The notes beneath the pieces are model-generated. The model ran no database searches and was not told the origin of the DNA. It was given only the letters and a program-made list of their open reading frames with translations. 64,000 nt of DNA from assembly GCA_907165065.1 (NCBI GenBank), contig OU015529.1, forward strand, positions 7,427,054 to 7,491,053. Reading direction: 5' to 3'. Position 1 is the first letter of the stretch. The number at the start of each line of letters is the position of its first letter. Below are positions 26,641 through 39,530 of this stretch, in pieces. The position numbers and the translations under genes are program-made. The DNA comes from Caprimulgus europaeus (taxonomy: Eukaryota > Chordata > Aves > Caprimulgiformes > Caprimulgidae).

Positions 26641-29600
26641 AAACTGGTTGCACTGGAGCAAATAAAGGTGACAAAATTTGTATGAAAACAAACTAAACTG
26701 GAGATGTGGACCTGCATTTGCTAAGGGGAATGGATATTAGCTCCTATTTCAATGCTGTGTGGAGAAGAGTGTATAAATCTCTAAACTCTGAAGGCAACTG
26801 TTAGGTGGTGAAAATGAAGCAGGCACTGCTGTGTTTGGTGCTGCTAAACATCATTTAGCACTTAAATGCTGGTGCAGCCTGTACAGAAAGAGCTCTCTTA
26901 CATGTTAACTGCCTTGCAGGTGCCTGAGCTCTGGTCTTCTGCATTAATATTCATTGGTCCTAACACCTGCATGTTGCCAGAGTTCTAACAGATATTTACA
27001 GATCCTCAAAATGTCATTCCCAGTGGGTTTAATGGGCTCCATCAAAAGATCTGGGCCTTTGCTCTAAGGTTTCTGGCATATTGGCTTTCTCACATTCTGG
27101 AGTAAGGTGAGGTGGGAAGGGTGGTGGAAGAATTTTTAGCTAATAGCCACAAGGAAGTGTTGTGAGATGTCCAGGCTTCAGGACTGATTTATGCGATCCA
27201 AGGAAAAGGGTATATTGAAGCTGGGGGATAAAAACAAAAAACCCCAAAACAACAACAAAAAACCTTAGAAAAGGAACTGAGAGCAGAAAAGTCTGGAGGA
27301 CTGGAGATAAAGGCAGGCAGTGAGTTGGAGGAAACTCTTCCAGCTCCACTGATGTCAATGGGGAGGTAGTTTCTGTCTATTAAAAAGCAGATGCTTGGTT
27401 TACACAAGTTGTGAGTGCATCACTTGCTGTTGTTTAGGTGCAGGGAGGTGCTCAACAACTCGCTCAAGGCTGCCTGGATGTTGTTTGTATTTCAGCATGT
27501 GAGCTCTGTAAGTTCAACACAGTTACTGCTGTAACAACAACAAAGACCTTCCTAGGAATGTTTTTGTGTTGTTTAATGAGAGCTTATCACAGCTGGCATG
27601 TCCCTTTCATTGCCCTCGCATAAGAGAAGCAGGTGAATGCTGCTGGAGATGTACCCGTCATCATCACTGGAGACAGACTGGTGAGACCTGGAATAACCAC
27701 CAAATAAACCATGTATGACACGTTTTTGGTGCCGTTTGGGAGTGCCCACACCTTCATTGACAGAGTTGCTTAGTTTAGAAGGAGGAAGTTCATGGGTTAT
27801 ACCAAGTGATCAGCTCGTTGGTTAGTGTAATCTAGAGAGAATGTTTCTGTAATCCTGAAAACCTGCTGAAAGTATTTCCCTGTGCTTGTGAGATGTGGAA
27901 AATAAAGCTATAAACCTCCACTTGTCATATCTGAGCTCCCTCTGGTGTAGACAGACCATGTGCTGCTTGCACAGATGTCAACAAAATACTACTTGAGTAG
28001 CAGTTTTACTCTCGTTGCCCCTTAGTCAAATGCTGTTCCTTTCTATTGCACTGACCATGCTCATAGCTCAGAGCTAGGGCTGCTGACTCACCAGGGCCCA
28101 AGTATTAAGGTAAATACACTCATTTTTTTTCCCAATAAGAGCACAAACAGGTTAGGAAAGCTGGCCAAGGCCATGGAGATTATGACTCATGGATTACAAA
28201 GAGACTTGATCTCACATTGATGATAACCAAGCACTGGCAACATGACATTTGATTTTTATACAGTGAGAACCTGGCAGCAACCCTCATGATTCACAAGTAA
28301 TCTCTTATAGGCACTACCTTCCACTGCTCATAACCCATAGGTCTTATGTATTTTGCCTTTTTCCCAGATTGAATATGTTCAATTGACTTAATTTTTGTCA
28401 TAACTAAATGCCAGCTAGAAATTTATGAGACATAATCACATCTAGGATGCAAATTATTGTTGAAATAGGATTTTGGGGATGATTGTTACAAATTTACAAC
28501 TCTTCCCATGTTATTTATTTGTTGTGAAATTCATCTGTTTTGATGCCAAATCAAGAGCTGTATAATCCTTATTGCACTAATTTGCTAGTGAGATATGTCA
28601 CAGACAAAAGATTTTCTGTACCAAGAATGAACAGAAGCTTTGTTTGAAATCTTTTATATAGCCCAGTGTTTCAGATTTAGCATCAAATGGCATTGCAAGT
28701 GTTCATATCAGTTGATATTTAGAGCACTGCTCAGCAGTGCAATTCATCATGCAAGCAGAGAATTTTACTCCTAGAAAAAAATAAGTGGAAGTGCTTAGAT
28801 CACATAGACTCCATTAGAAATAGGATGTCCATCTAATAATAGAAAAAATGTGTGAATTCATCCCGAGGAGTACAGCTCTATTGAAGCAAGTGGGCGCTTT
28901 ATATAAGTGGAATTGCACATGTTTTCTCCAGGGATCAGTTCAAGTCCACTTTGCCTTTGTAGTCTACACTGAAATTCTTCAAGATAGGAAAAACTTGCCG
29001 AGTATTTGCATGCACTAAGTGCCTGGCATAGATCAGAGTCTTTATTTTTCATTTTTGCTAGCAGTACAATCATTTAAAATTAAAGAAAGAAATAAAACAA
29101 GTAATTAATCCTGTATGAACGTTCAAACATTCTGTTACTAAGAGTTATTTTCTCCCCCTAGACCTTGGACTTCCTCTGTGTATGATCCAAGAAGGCGAGT
29201 AAAAGTCCTTTCCAGGAAAATACAATTTTCAAGTACCCTGATTGTGCTATGATACTTGCTCTACCTGAATCTTTTTAGATAACAGGCGTCATGCTGTCTT
29301 TGGTTTATTTATCTCTGATCGAAGAGCAGGGGAACATAGAAGTGGCAGTCAAGGAACATATCGGGGGTGTATACACAGTTTGTGATAGCAAGATCAAGCA
29401 GAACTTGTGAGAACGAGAATTTTCTTCATCTAGAAATTCAGCTGTGCTCGTAATAAGATCCACCCTCACAAAGGAAAAAGAGCAATCTGGAAAAACCTCT
29501 CTCCCCCACCTCCATCCCCTTGAAAGGACAGTCTGATCTCGTTTTTAAGTTATAGATTTGGACTCTGGATATTTTTCCATGGTCTTTTGCAGGCCAGACT

Positions 29601-29774
29601 AAGATCATTCTGTCTTCATTTCAAGCTGGCTAACAACCAGCCAGCTCCAATCCCAAATCTGTGCAGCTCTAGCAGTGTGGTGCTGTGTCCACTCTATTAA
29701 ACCTTCCGAGAGTCCCTAAGCCTTGTTTGCAAAAAAAATCTGGGGAGACATTCCTCAGAATATCATAGTTCAAT

Positions 29775-30000
29775 ATCCAGCACTGGCACCATTTCACTGG
29801 GAGACCTTGGAAAAAGTGCTCTGAGCCAGATTTTTAAACATGCAGAGCCATCCCAGAGCCCACGGTTAAAATGCTACTGATCTTCTAAGAGACACTGCTC
29901 AGTTGCAATCTCTGTTTTTGCCAGAGGGTATCTATAAAGCCACTCAAACTTTTGACACTGCCTCACAGGGAGGCTGTGAATGAACTTGTGCATTAACCCC
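29775..30000 (+). mobile_element. MIR-like ancient SINE relic
   Basis: Two MIR-type landmarks lie in the right order: a CTGGCACCATTTCACTGGGA then GACCTTGG block (resembling 'GTGACCTTGGGCAAGT') and, about 150 bases on, CTGCCTCACAGGGAGGCTGT then GAATGAA (resembling 'CCTCACAGGGTTGTTGTGAG'). It is strongly diverged and the boundaries are approximate. Confidence 0.4.
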
Positions 30001-30989
30001 TAAGTACAGGCACTCTCTTTTTGATCCAGTGGAAATTTAATTATTTACACAAACCGACATGACACTTCTAGGGAGGATCAGTCAACCCTGGGATACGCGG
30101 TGCCTCAGTGGCTGGGATATTTCCTCAGCTGTACGGAGGGTGTCCTCCAGACTCTAGTCCACATTTGGCAGAAATAATAAAAGTAAAATCTTTTAACTAC
30201 TCTGACGACTACTTTGGTGAAAAGTAAATTCCTGGTGACAGGCTGGTTGCGTTTTGTCTATCTTATCACAGGTGGGATACACAACTATTGGGAGAACCCC
30301 AACAAGAAAGGTCATCTTGCCTGGTCTGAGGGAAGTGCCTGTTTTTAGGCTTATTTGTATAATCTCAGCCTGCTGCCTCCACAGTTCAGCTGTTCAGGTC
30401 CTCCTTATGCCATGGTGAAGGGGAAGAACAGGCCTTACTTGCCACAGGGAGAGGGTGTCCCTGTGCTGAGGAACATCACACTTCCAGGCTCAACCTCTCA
30501 GCATTGCAGTACCTGAATTCTTTAGGGGATACAGCTGTGATGTCTCACTCTTGTTTTTTAATCAGGAAAAAAAGAATCTTTTCACTCTCTAACCTCTTGT
30601 TCGTGTTATCTGCTTGCAGCAAAGCTCTTTGCTGTGTTGCTGCTACATTCAGGCCAGAAAACAAACACAAAACTAATCTTGCCAGTGTCCTGTACTGCAG
30701 AGGGGAACAGCTTTCCTTTGGCATTGATGAAGGGGAGAGAAAAGGAATGAGGTTTCAGATGGGTGTGCAGGTGGTGGTTGATCCCATGAAGGACTCTATG
30801 GAGGAACCTCCATGGACTGCAGGGTGTCTGTGAGAATACTGTGGCTCTAACCAATGCCTGAGCTCTCAATTCTTTCTTACTCACAATACTCCTGAACAGA
30901 GGTCTATGTAGTTAGAAGAATAAAGGCTTTCACCATCTGACCATAGTTGCTTCTGCTTCCCCCACTGTACAATTCTCTTCTTAGAGGAG

Positions 30990-31010
30990 TTATTTATTTA
31001 TTTATTTATT
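30990..31010. repeat. (TTTA)n microsatellite
   Basis: About five tandem copies of the tetranucleotide. Confidence 0.9.
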
Positions 31011-31456
31011 ATACAGAATGGCTCTCAACCTGGTGGACCTGTGCAGCCTGGTTCCTTTGGCAAATCATTTTTCTTGTATTGGTCTTTGCTACTGCTTCCC
31101 CAGGACAGTAAGTGTTCTTCATCTTCTTTCTTCCAGTTGTCTCAAACGGGGGGTCAGCCACACTTGTCTTTTGCATTCTGAAAGTAACTATAAGGGGTTA
31201 TAAGAACTAAAGGGATAAAGAAACATGATGAATTCTGCCATGATTTATATAAAAACCTGTGTGAGAAAGAAGGATGGAATCTGTTCTACACAAGCAGGTA
31301 AGTAATGATACATGGAAATGCCAACTTCCAGTTATTTTTAAATGAGATCAAAGATGACTACTTCTTTGTTAATTATCAAGAATTAGATTTTGGCTTTCCT
31401 CATGTGGAAAGAATAAAGGTAAAGGTACAAGAGCAATTCAGTTAACTTATTGTTAT

Positions 31457-32065
31457 TGTGGTAGGTTGTTATTGTGGTAGGTTGACCTTCTCTGGATGCC
31501 AGGTGCCCACCAAACTGCTCTATCACTCCCTTCCTCAGCAAGACAGGGCGGGGAGGAGAAAATAAGATGGAAAAACTAATGGGTCAAGATAAAGGCAATT
31601 TCATAAAAGCAAAAGCAAAGGCCATGCACAGAAGCAGAAGAAAACAGAATATTTATTCTCTAGTTCCCATCAGCAGGTGATATCCAGCCATTTCCTAGTA
31701 AGCAGGGCTTCAATAAGTGTAGCAGAGTTGCTCTGGAAGACAAACATCGTAATAATGAATGCCACCCCTTCCCCCTCTGTTCTCCTAGCTTTTATTCCTG
31801 AGCAGATCTTATATGGTATGGAATATCCCTTTGATCAGCTTGGGTCAGCTGTCCTGGCTATGTCCCCTTCCAAGATCTTGCCCACCCCCTGCCTACTGGT
31901 GAAGAGGGAATGTTGGAGAGACAGCCTGGATGCTGCGTGAGCACTGCTCAGCAGTAGCCAAAACACTGGTGTGCTATCAACACCTTTCTAGCTCCCAACA
32001 CAAAGCACAGCACTATCAGGGCTGCTACGAGAGAAATTAACTCCATCTCAGCCAGACCCAATGCA
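31457..32065 (+). mobile_element. Solo LTR of an avian endogenous retrovirus
   Basis: From about 31473 (TGTGGTAGGTTGACC) to about 32065 (GCCAGACCCAATGCA), roughly 590 bases begin with TG and end with CA. The block contains segments I recognise from a common avian LTR family, such as TATGGAATATCCCTTTGATC, GGTCAGCTGTCCTGGCTATG and GAGCACTGCTCAGCAGTAGC. No gag, pol or env coding remnant flanks it, so it looks like a solo LTR left by recombination. A 16-base duplication (31451-31466 and 31467-31482) covers the 5' edge. I found no clear target-site duplication. Exact family and orientation are from memory and not verified. The open frame inside it is not a host gene. Confidence 0.7.
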
Positions 32066-35000
32066 CTTCCTGTGTATCATTGTGCAAGAGGTACCTCTGA
32101 AGGGCACTGCATCAGTTCAAAAGAGGCACGCACTTGAGAGCTCAGAGGGCATACTTCCAAATTGTATTACAAGCTGAATTTGAATTTTGTCTTGACTCTG
32201 AGGCAGGAAGGCCAATGAGACAGAGTCATTTGCAGGAGATATTGGACATAGAATCCCATTTATAAATATTTATCTGATCTCTTTATGCTTCTTTAACAAT
32301 AGATATGCATGGGGCATAAGGGGTTGAAGAAGCCTGTGAAATGACCCATTTTTGTGGGAGAAAGGAAATGCTACAATTCGACTTTTCTTCCCCAAGGTGG
32401 CTGTTGTCCTTTCTGAAGAACTAGATACTGCATGGTGGATAGCAGGGAGGCTGTATATATATTACAGGGAGGGTGGATGGGATGCAGAATAAGCCCTTTT
32501 TTTGCTTCAGCCTGGAAAGCAGCAATGAGATGAGGAACAAAGACTGTGGCTGGCCACACCTTGAGAGGATGGCAGCACCCACAGAAGCCATGGCAAGCTC
32601 TGGCTCTCCCTCCTCCCTGCCCCTGTACCAGTGCAGGGAACCGCTTGCCTGGCTTCCCCCGGCTCACCGCAGCTCCCGGATTGTAATTCTGCTGCGGTCG
32701 TGCAAGCCATCTGAATTCATTTGTCATATTCTATGAACCAGAATCCATCAAAGCATGTTCACTGGCCTTTTAATTAGTGCTAGATTAGCATTTTAAGATA
32801 TGGGTAAATTCCCAAGTCTAACTTTGTTCAAAGGTGCATATTCAACACAGTAGCCAGGAAATCGTGTATTCTCATGTACTTATTACCTTAGTAATATAAT
32901 GCTGTGAGGGAAAAAGGCAGATAATACTTCCAACAAATATTAAATGTTATTTGTATAGCTACTGTCTGTGAATTTAAACAGAAAACCATTCCTCATGCCT
33001 TGCCATGAAATACACACAAATTTCTTTTGTGGCTTTCATGTTTCATTAAAGCTTTGTATGTGGAGGAGAGGAAAATCTAAATTGCTACTTAATTAAAGGG
33101 ATACTGTCAGTTTAAATATATTTTGAAGAAATGAACTTTGCTTTTTGCCTAGGTTGTCAGTAACACCTAGGATTATTAAAAATGAAATATTTTTTAACAT
33201 CTAATATAATTCTTACCATTTATCAAGCTGGGTCTTTTCTTTTCCTTGTCTGGTCAAACTAAAACAGTCTCTTGCTTTTCCCTGTGGTCAGCTTCATTGT
33301 CTGGATCCTATTAACTAACCCAATATTGGAGGGCTTTAGGTTGTAAATACCAGGAGGTGAAGCTTACATCTAAACCAAAAAAAAAGAAAATGCATGGCTC
33401 TTTCTTTATTCCATTAAAATATTTCTCTAAAGCTGGACATAATGTAATATACGCTCCTTTAATCAGGTTTTCATCGCCACTCAGCATGTGCAGTGTGGGT
33501 TAAATCCTGGCAAGTGCTGAGCAGTGTTGTGTGTGCACCTTCCCCTCTTACTGAAGGCCCATGATGCCAAGGTTGCTCACTAGCAGGGAAAGGGGTCACA
33601 GCTCTGCTGCAGCATGCAGAAACCAGAGCCCAGTCCCACCCAGCCAGCTCCTTGCTGTTGTCCTTACAGGGAGCAGTAAAGATTTAAATTAGGATCAGGG
33701 TAGTGTTAGAAAGTATGTGGGTACATCTGACAAGTGAAAATGAGAATTGTTTTGGAGCCCCTCCAGCACCTTCACCTTCCCACAAGGGCTGTGTGGTCCT
33801 GTCTAGATGGGCGGACAAAACCTGATGGAGGCAGATGCCGAGAGCAGCTGCAGAGAAGGCTGGATTCTGCAGGACTGGTTTTATTGTTGATTTTACAGGA
33901 GCTGCAGAAAGAGGATAGAGAGGGTGGGTATGATGGGTTAATATTATTATGCTTAGGAATAATAATAATATGTTTGGCAATCCCAGAACTCTGCAATATC
34001 AGAAAGGGCATTATTTACAAAATGGCCCTATCTATGTATACCAGTGAAAGCTGGTTTTGGAGTTTCATATTAATGCACATTAGCATCCTCATGAACCTAT
34101 CTGATAATACTTATACATGGAGACTTAAGCTCCTTAAGCAATGTTCACACCTCCATGAAAAATAATACAGTTAAGTTCTTCCTTTAAATAAAGTTCCTAA
34201 GCAAGTCTATTAACAGTTATCTGCTATCTGCCACAAGGGGAAACATGTAGACAGTTCTGGAGTGTCGTATAAATCTTGGGCTGCTGAGTATTAGGTAGTA
34301 AATTAAATGAGAAGTGAGAGCTCCTTTCGCTGGATCCTCCTACTTCATTTTACCACATGGGAATGTTTAAGTTGAGTCCTAAGGAAACAATCTGCATCCC
34401 CGAGGGATATGTTCCTGCCTTCTGAAAAATAAGCCTGCTACGTAGAAGGCATTTTTGAATGCTTTTGTGGTGCAGATTTACCATGGCCTAGAAGTATAAA
34501 AGCCTGCCTTAGTGTTGTACAGTGTTGTATCATTTTAACATGGGTATGTGCATAGCGAGGCTGCTCATAAAATCTGACTTCAAATATCTGGAGATGTCCA
34601 CAGGCTTCAATAACAAACAATAGCCTGTGGTTTGGCTCCTGCTAAGGAGTTGAGCAACTGGAACTCAATTCCCAGGTCGGCTGTTTCCTCTGACTGTGAG
34701 CAATTCACTCCATCATCCCCTGCTTCACAGTCCCCTCGTGTAAGGGGTGGCGAGGGGAGTGAAGGAACACATTCCCACCCTTCCGATGGCTGGGGTGGCC
34801 AGGGATCTCCACAGTGCAAACTGTATGAGTCACTTGGTGGACAGAGGTTGTGGACAGGGCTGTGGAAGCTGATGGGAAATTCTGTCTGCTATGAAATACT
34901 ATCAGATCATTAAAAAACAAACTCTAGAGAAGGGTTGTCATTGTAAATTAAATTCCATAGACTTTTTGTTTAGAGTTGGATACATTTGTATGAAATCTTA

Positions 35001-35710
35001 CTGTTTTCATCCCATTTGTTGCTGCGTGAATTTTCCACAATGGCAGTGGAATTTCATTTGAATAAGAAAACACCCTTGAAAATGGGAGGATTTGGATTCT
35101 AACCATAAAAGTTAAGCTATCTGGGTTTATAATATGCCATAATCAAGTAAAAACACATAAACAGGGAATCAGACATGTACAGGCAATGCAGAATATAGAT
35201 AATTCCTTTTAGGATTAAGCATATGGCCAGCAGCTGGCAGATCTCTGCAGATCTCCGTGAAACTAAATGATAACGTAGACATCCCTTGCTGCATGTTCCT
35301 GGGTGACAATAACTGGTAGGAAGGAAAAGACTGGCCATTCATAATCTTTATTTTATTTAGTGAAGCTTTTATTTCTGTTTTGAAAAGGGGAAGGAAGACA
35401 CTTAAAGGCAGAAGCTTCCTGCAAAGTCTAAGCCTGTATAAATGGCAGCAATGGAAAAAAAAAAAAAAAAAAGGCTTTTATTTTCTTTCAAAGACATTAA
35501 ATTAAACAGAACTTTCCAGCATATGTTAGTATTCATAGCTCTTGCAGATCATGCACCAGAAGAGAAGACTTGTGATGATTATTAGTTCTTTGTATTGTGG
35601 TAGGTCCTAGAGATCAGGGTGCTATTATGCTAGTTGTTCGTAATTAGAGATTGTGTACTCCCTGGAGTAGTGACTATCTCAGTAAACAAGACAAAGGATG
35701 AGAAAAAGGA
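32066..35710. other. Intergenic DNA, no gene seen
   Basis: Mixed AT-rich and moderately GC-rich sequence. Open frames of up to 143 codons (for example around 33734-34165) have no recognisable domain or conserved pattern. A TTAATTAAA-type segment near 33090 is the only motif of note. Confidence 0.55.
35455..35472. repeat. Poly(A) tract
   Basis: About 18 A residues followed by a GGC; no attached retroposon body is recognised. Confidence 0.85.
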
Positions 35711-35815
35711 AGTAGTATTGTTCTCATTGTACAAACAGCACACTGAGAAACTGGCAAATTAAATGATTTGCCCAAGTTCATGCAAGAAGTCTTTGGCAGA
35801 ATTTGGTAGACAAAG
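35711..35815 (+). mobile_element. MIR-like ancient SINE relic
   Basis: TATTGTTCTCATTGTACAAA, CACTGAGAAACTGGCAAATT, AAATGATTTGCCCAAGTTCA and then CTTTGGCAGAATTTGG follow the MIR consensus order (ATTTTACAGATGAGGAAACTG, TTAAGTGACTTGCCCAAGG, then GGCAGAGCTGGGATTTG). This is the clearest MIR-type copy in the window. Confidence 0.6.
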
Positions 35816-38800
35816 CTTCTTATTTTGTTTGCCTTCTAGGAAAATGAACTACAATGTAGGCATTTAGCAGATTAATGCCCTTCAGCAGCAGAAGGAAAAT
35901 ATTGTTTTAAATGTCAAAATAATTTCAGATTTTAAAAGCGGATTATTTTTGTTACCTTCTAAATCTATTACAGGCGCAGGGATGTCAGGTTTTTTTTATT
36001 TTGGAAAATTTTGGTTTTCTTTTCAATTTCCCCAGTTTATTTCCATCCATCTTTCTATTTAAAAAGAGGCTAGTAGGAAAACTAGGAGAGGAAAGAGTTG
36101 AGAGACCTAGTGAGGAAAAACAATAAACCAAAATTCTGATAAAAAAAGCCCAATCTCCCCATAGCTTCCAGCTTCATTAGAAAAATCTGAAAATTGGTCA
36201 ATATGGAAATTGTGAGAGGCACAATTCCTTTACTCTCTTATTTTCCACTCTTTTACCACACACATTCAAGCTCCAAACCCAGAGTGAGATGAAGCCAGCA
36301 GAGATATCTGCCCATACACCCCTGAGGCTGCCTGGGGAAGTCAGCCCAGGACACTCTGCTCATTTCCATGACTGACTGTTCCTACTCCCTGCTCCCCTGC
36401 CCAGACTGGCAAGGTGAGAGAAGATCTGAAGTCAGGATGAAGCTGTAGTTCACAGAGCATTTGGAGATGGAAGAGGCTGTGCTATGGAGTAGGGTTAGGT
36501 TCAGGGTTAGGGAACTGAAGGCCTTCAGAGCTGGAACTTGCAGCATTGGGGACATTTCAGGAGAGGTGTTGAGAATGGCTTGTGACGATCTGTGATCCTG
36601 AGCTCTTGTCCATTATGGGTTTTTAAGCCCATAATTCTGTCTCTTCCCCACCTGTAGCGCAGAACCTAAAATGGGCTGCTTGCAACAATTTCCTGCCATG
36701 CCTGCACCAGTCAAAACCTGCCCTTTGGTTGCAGAGCTCTCAGGAGCTTGTTTCTCCTCTAGTTCTTAATGTGGCATCAAGAGTCAAGAATACTGATAAA
36801 GATCTTATTCTTGATGCTTTTCAACATGAACACATGAAAAGAGAGTTGCTGCATGCACAACAAAGGTCCCTTCTCCCATCCCTTGATCCGTCCTGTCTTT
36901 CCTTCAGTACATTAGAGGTAAATACAGAGTTTATTTCTTTTTTTCTGTTTCTTAGGGCTAGCAACACTGTGGAATGACTCCTGTGCTCATACTGAGGTCA
37001 GGGGGTTCCCCCTAAAGGCAGGGATAGGGGTCCTTGGACATCATCCTGGAATGTCTTGCAACACAAACAAGTTTTAAATGTGTTCCGAGACCTCCCGTTA
37101 TTTGAATAGTAATGATGTAACATTTTTATAACACTTAACAACTTCAAAACTGGAAGGAAAAGCAGCCAAATTAACAAAACAAAACCCATTGCTAAAACTT
37201 AATACTTTTTAGAACACTAAGTTGCCATAACAACTGGATGCAAAAGTCTTTGGTGGCAACTTTGTACTTGGTCCTATTGAGGCTAAAATAACCTTACTCT
37301 TGTGTTAATACTTAGCCAGCATAGTAAATACTATTGGTTACAGAAAATTAAAACTTTTAAATAGTGAAACTACTTTTACTGAAGTAAAAGAAACCTCTTA
37401 AATCTAAGTGTTTTTCTTCTTTTAAAAAAGCATAATTTGTCAGACATTAAAATAACAAAAGGTCTTTGAAAAAGGATTATGGTTTCTGATGTTTCACTAC
37501 TAGAATGGATTTACTTTATATCCTACTGATGTTGTAATCTTGAATTCTGAGGTAATGTTTTAGCCCTTTCTTTTCACATAAATAAAGATTTCAATGATAG
37601 CACTTCATTTCTTCTGTAGAACTTTCCTTTATTTTTCAAACTACTCATTTTCTCTCGCTTAAACCATTTCATCAGAATAACATACAAATTGGATGCAGTG
37701 CTTATTAGGAGGAGGGGGAGAGAAAGGCAAGGCATTTCAAATCAACATATTGCTGACTGTGAGATAGATTTTAATGGAGAACTTCTGTATTGCTTCTATG
37801 TTTTTCCTCCAAAACATACTTTAAAAAAACAATATTATTTTTAAGATTTCCTTGTAAAACATAAATGTGTATTTTTTTACACAATGATTTTATATCTGGT
37901 GGGTTTTGTATTTTAAAGTCACTTGAACCTTCATTGCTATATGGTGCACAAACAATTGTTTTCCACCAGTATTAAGCACTGAATTTTAAGACTCAAAACC
38001 CATATTTTAACATGGTAATAAATCACTTGCTTATCAGACTGACTTCATCTCTCTTGGAGAAACAGTGCCATATATCACTTTGGGTTGCATAGATATTAAT
38101 TAACACTAAGTGTCTTTAAAAAGTCACAAATTCCCACCCTCTCTGGAATTAAATCCACTCTTTACACTCAATTGGGCTGCTTTTGGGGTTCTTTAAACAT
38201 CCTATATGAGGGTGAGTGGTGGAGACAGTGGAGTATCTGTAAAGGTTTATTGTTTACTACCAAGGGAACAAAGAGTGCTCTGCGTCCTTCCAGCTCAGGG
38301 AGGCTCGACAGGAGATTTTCCTCCAGCAACTTCGCCGTTGTTAGCCTGCTCGCCAAATAGGGACCATTCTCCTGACTCTCACCCTACAACCTGCCTTTGA
38401 GACTAGAGAAAAAGTGCTGTTTATAAACCAGATTTATTTCTTTTTTTCTTTATTATCAATAGTGAAGGCCAAAGTCTTTTCTGCTTCAGCAGAACCAGCA
38501 GGGAGGACATACATGTAGTAATTAACTTAAACAAGCAGGCAATAAAGGCCGCCGCCTCTCAAGCCAGGGGGTTTAAGGAGACGATGAAAGGTGGAGGTGT
38601 CAGCACGCATAGCCCAGAACAACCAGCTGGAAATCCTGCATCTTCACGCTCCTCCAGCCTTCTCCTGTGGGCAGGGGTCCAGGCTGCTCGGGGAGGAGGA
38701 CCAGTCCCCAGAGCCAGGGCTGTGTTCAGGTGAATGGTCCCACCGATGGCAAGATCATCCTCAAGTCAGAGGGACTCTGAGATACCCAAAGCATCAAAGA

Positions 38801-39370
38801 AGTTTCCTGCTTGAAATCCAGTGACAGAAAAGTCAGGGTTTGGTTCAATCCTATCAGAATTATTCTCTGGAGAAGAAATTTTCAGTCAACTCCCCTTTCT
38901 TTCTTTTTTTTTTCTTTTTTTTTTTTTTTAATAAGGATCAGATTAGCTTTTACTTTATATTTCAGCACCAAATGCTTTTTTCCTGCCCCCTCCTGTGCTC
39001 CTAGAGCCAGCTCCTCCACTATGGTAAATCAGGGAACCTTTGGTGACAAAAGCAAAGCCACCACAAAGGAACAGGCTGGTAAGTACAACATGGAATATGT
39101 GGTGCTTGCAGGCTTTCTGCTGGACATAATATATGCCTCAAAAATCAGTGAGGAGACCGGCCAGGCCCCACTCGTGGCCTTGCGTGGCTCCTGCTGCCGT
39201 CCCACCATGAGGCCTTCTGGACAGGGACCTTCTGGTGTCTCATGAGGACCTGCAGGGATGCTGTGCTGAGGGGACTGGAGGTGAGATGGGGGGGCACTGG
39301 CTGTGCTGGAGGGGACAGGATGGGAGGTGCCTGTGCCCATGGGCCACTCCCAGGGGCCTCATAGGGCGAG
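35816..39370. other. Intergenic DNA, no gene seen
   Basis: No gene recognised. It holds a T-rich tract at 38895-38930 and a short telomere-like GGGTTAGGTTCAGGGTTAGG at about 36491-36510, too short to be more than chance. A long + strand frame near 38811-39245 runs through the T tract and has no family features. Confidence 0.5.
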
Positions 39371-39373
39371 ATG

Positions 39374-39530
39374 GGGCCATCGGGGGTGGCCACTGGGGGT
39401 GGCCATTGGAGTGCAGCTCTTGGGGGCTACTGTTGGGGGTGGCCATTGGGGGTGGCCATTGGAGGTGGCCATTGGAGTGTAGCTGTTGGGGGCTACCGTT
39501 TGGGGTGGCCATTGTGGGGAGGCCATTGCA
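39374..39530. repeat. GC-rich minisatellite with nested units
   Basis: A short unit of about 12-15 bases (GGTGGCCATTGG with G/A variation) recurs at least seven times. A longer unit of GGTGGCCATTGGAGTG, AGCT(C/G)TTGGGGGCTAC and a spacer occurs twice, with point differences. This two-level structure indicates unequal exchange or slippage. Long open frames on both strands across it are products of the repeat period and base composition. Confidence 0.9.

Larger units (their letters stand above)
20750..29770. other. Gene-free intergenic DNA with old repeat relics
   Basis: No exon of a known gene is recognised on either strand. The open frames are short, lack family features and have no flanking splice logic. 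One MIR-like relic (24010-24120) and one possible conserved block (26440-26640) are listed separately. Confidence 0.6.

Noticed and set aside
36491-36511. Telomere-like GGGTTAGGTTCAGGGTTAGG
   Set aside because: Only about two imperfect units; too short to be an interstitial telomeric repeat.
38811-39245. Plus-strand frame of 144 codons containing MVNQGTFGDKSK
   Set aside because: Runs through a T-rich tract (poly-Phe) and has no recognised domain; a GGTAAG donor-like site at about 39077 is not enough to call an exon.
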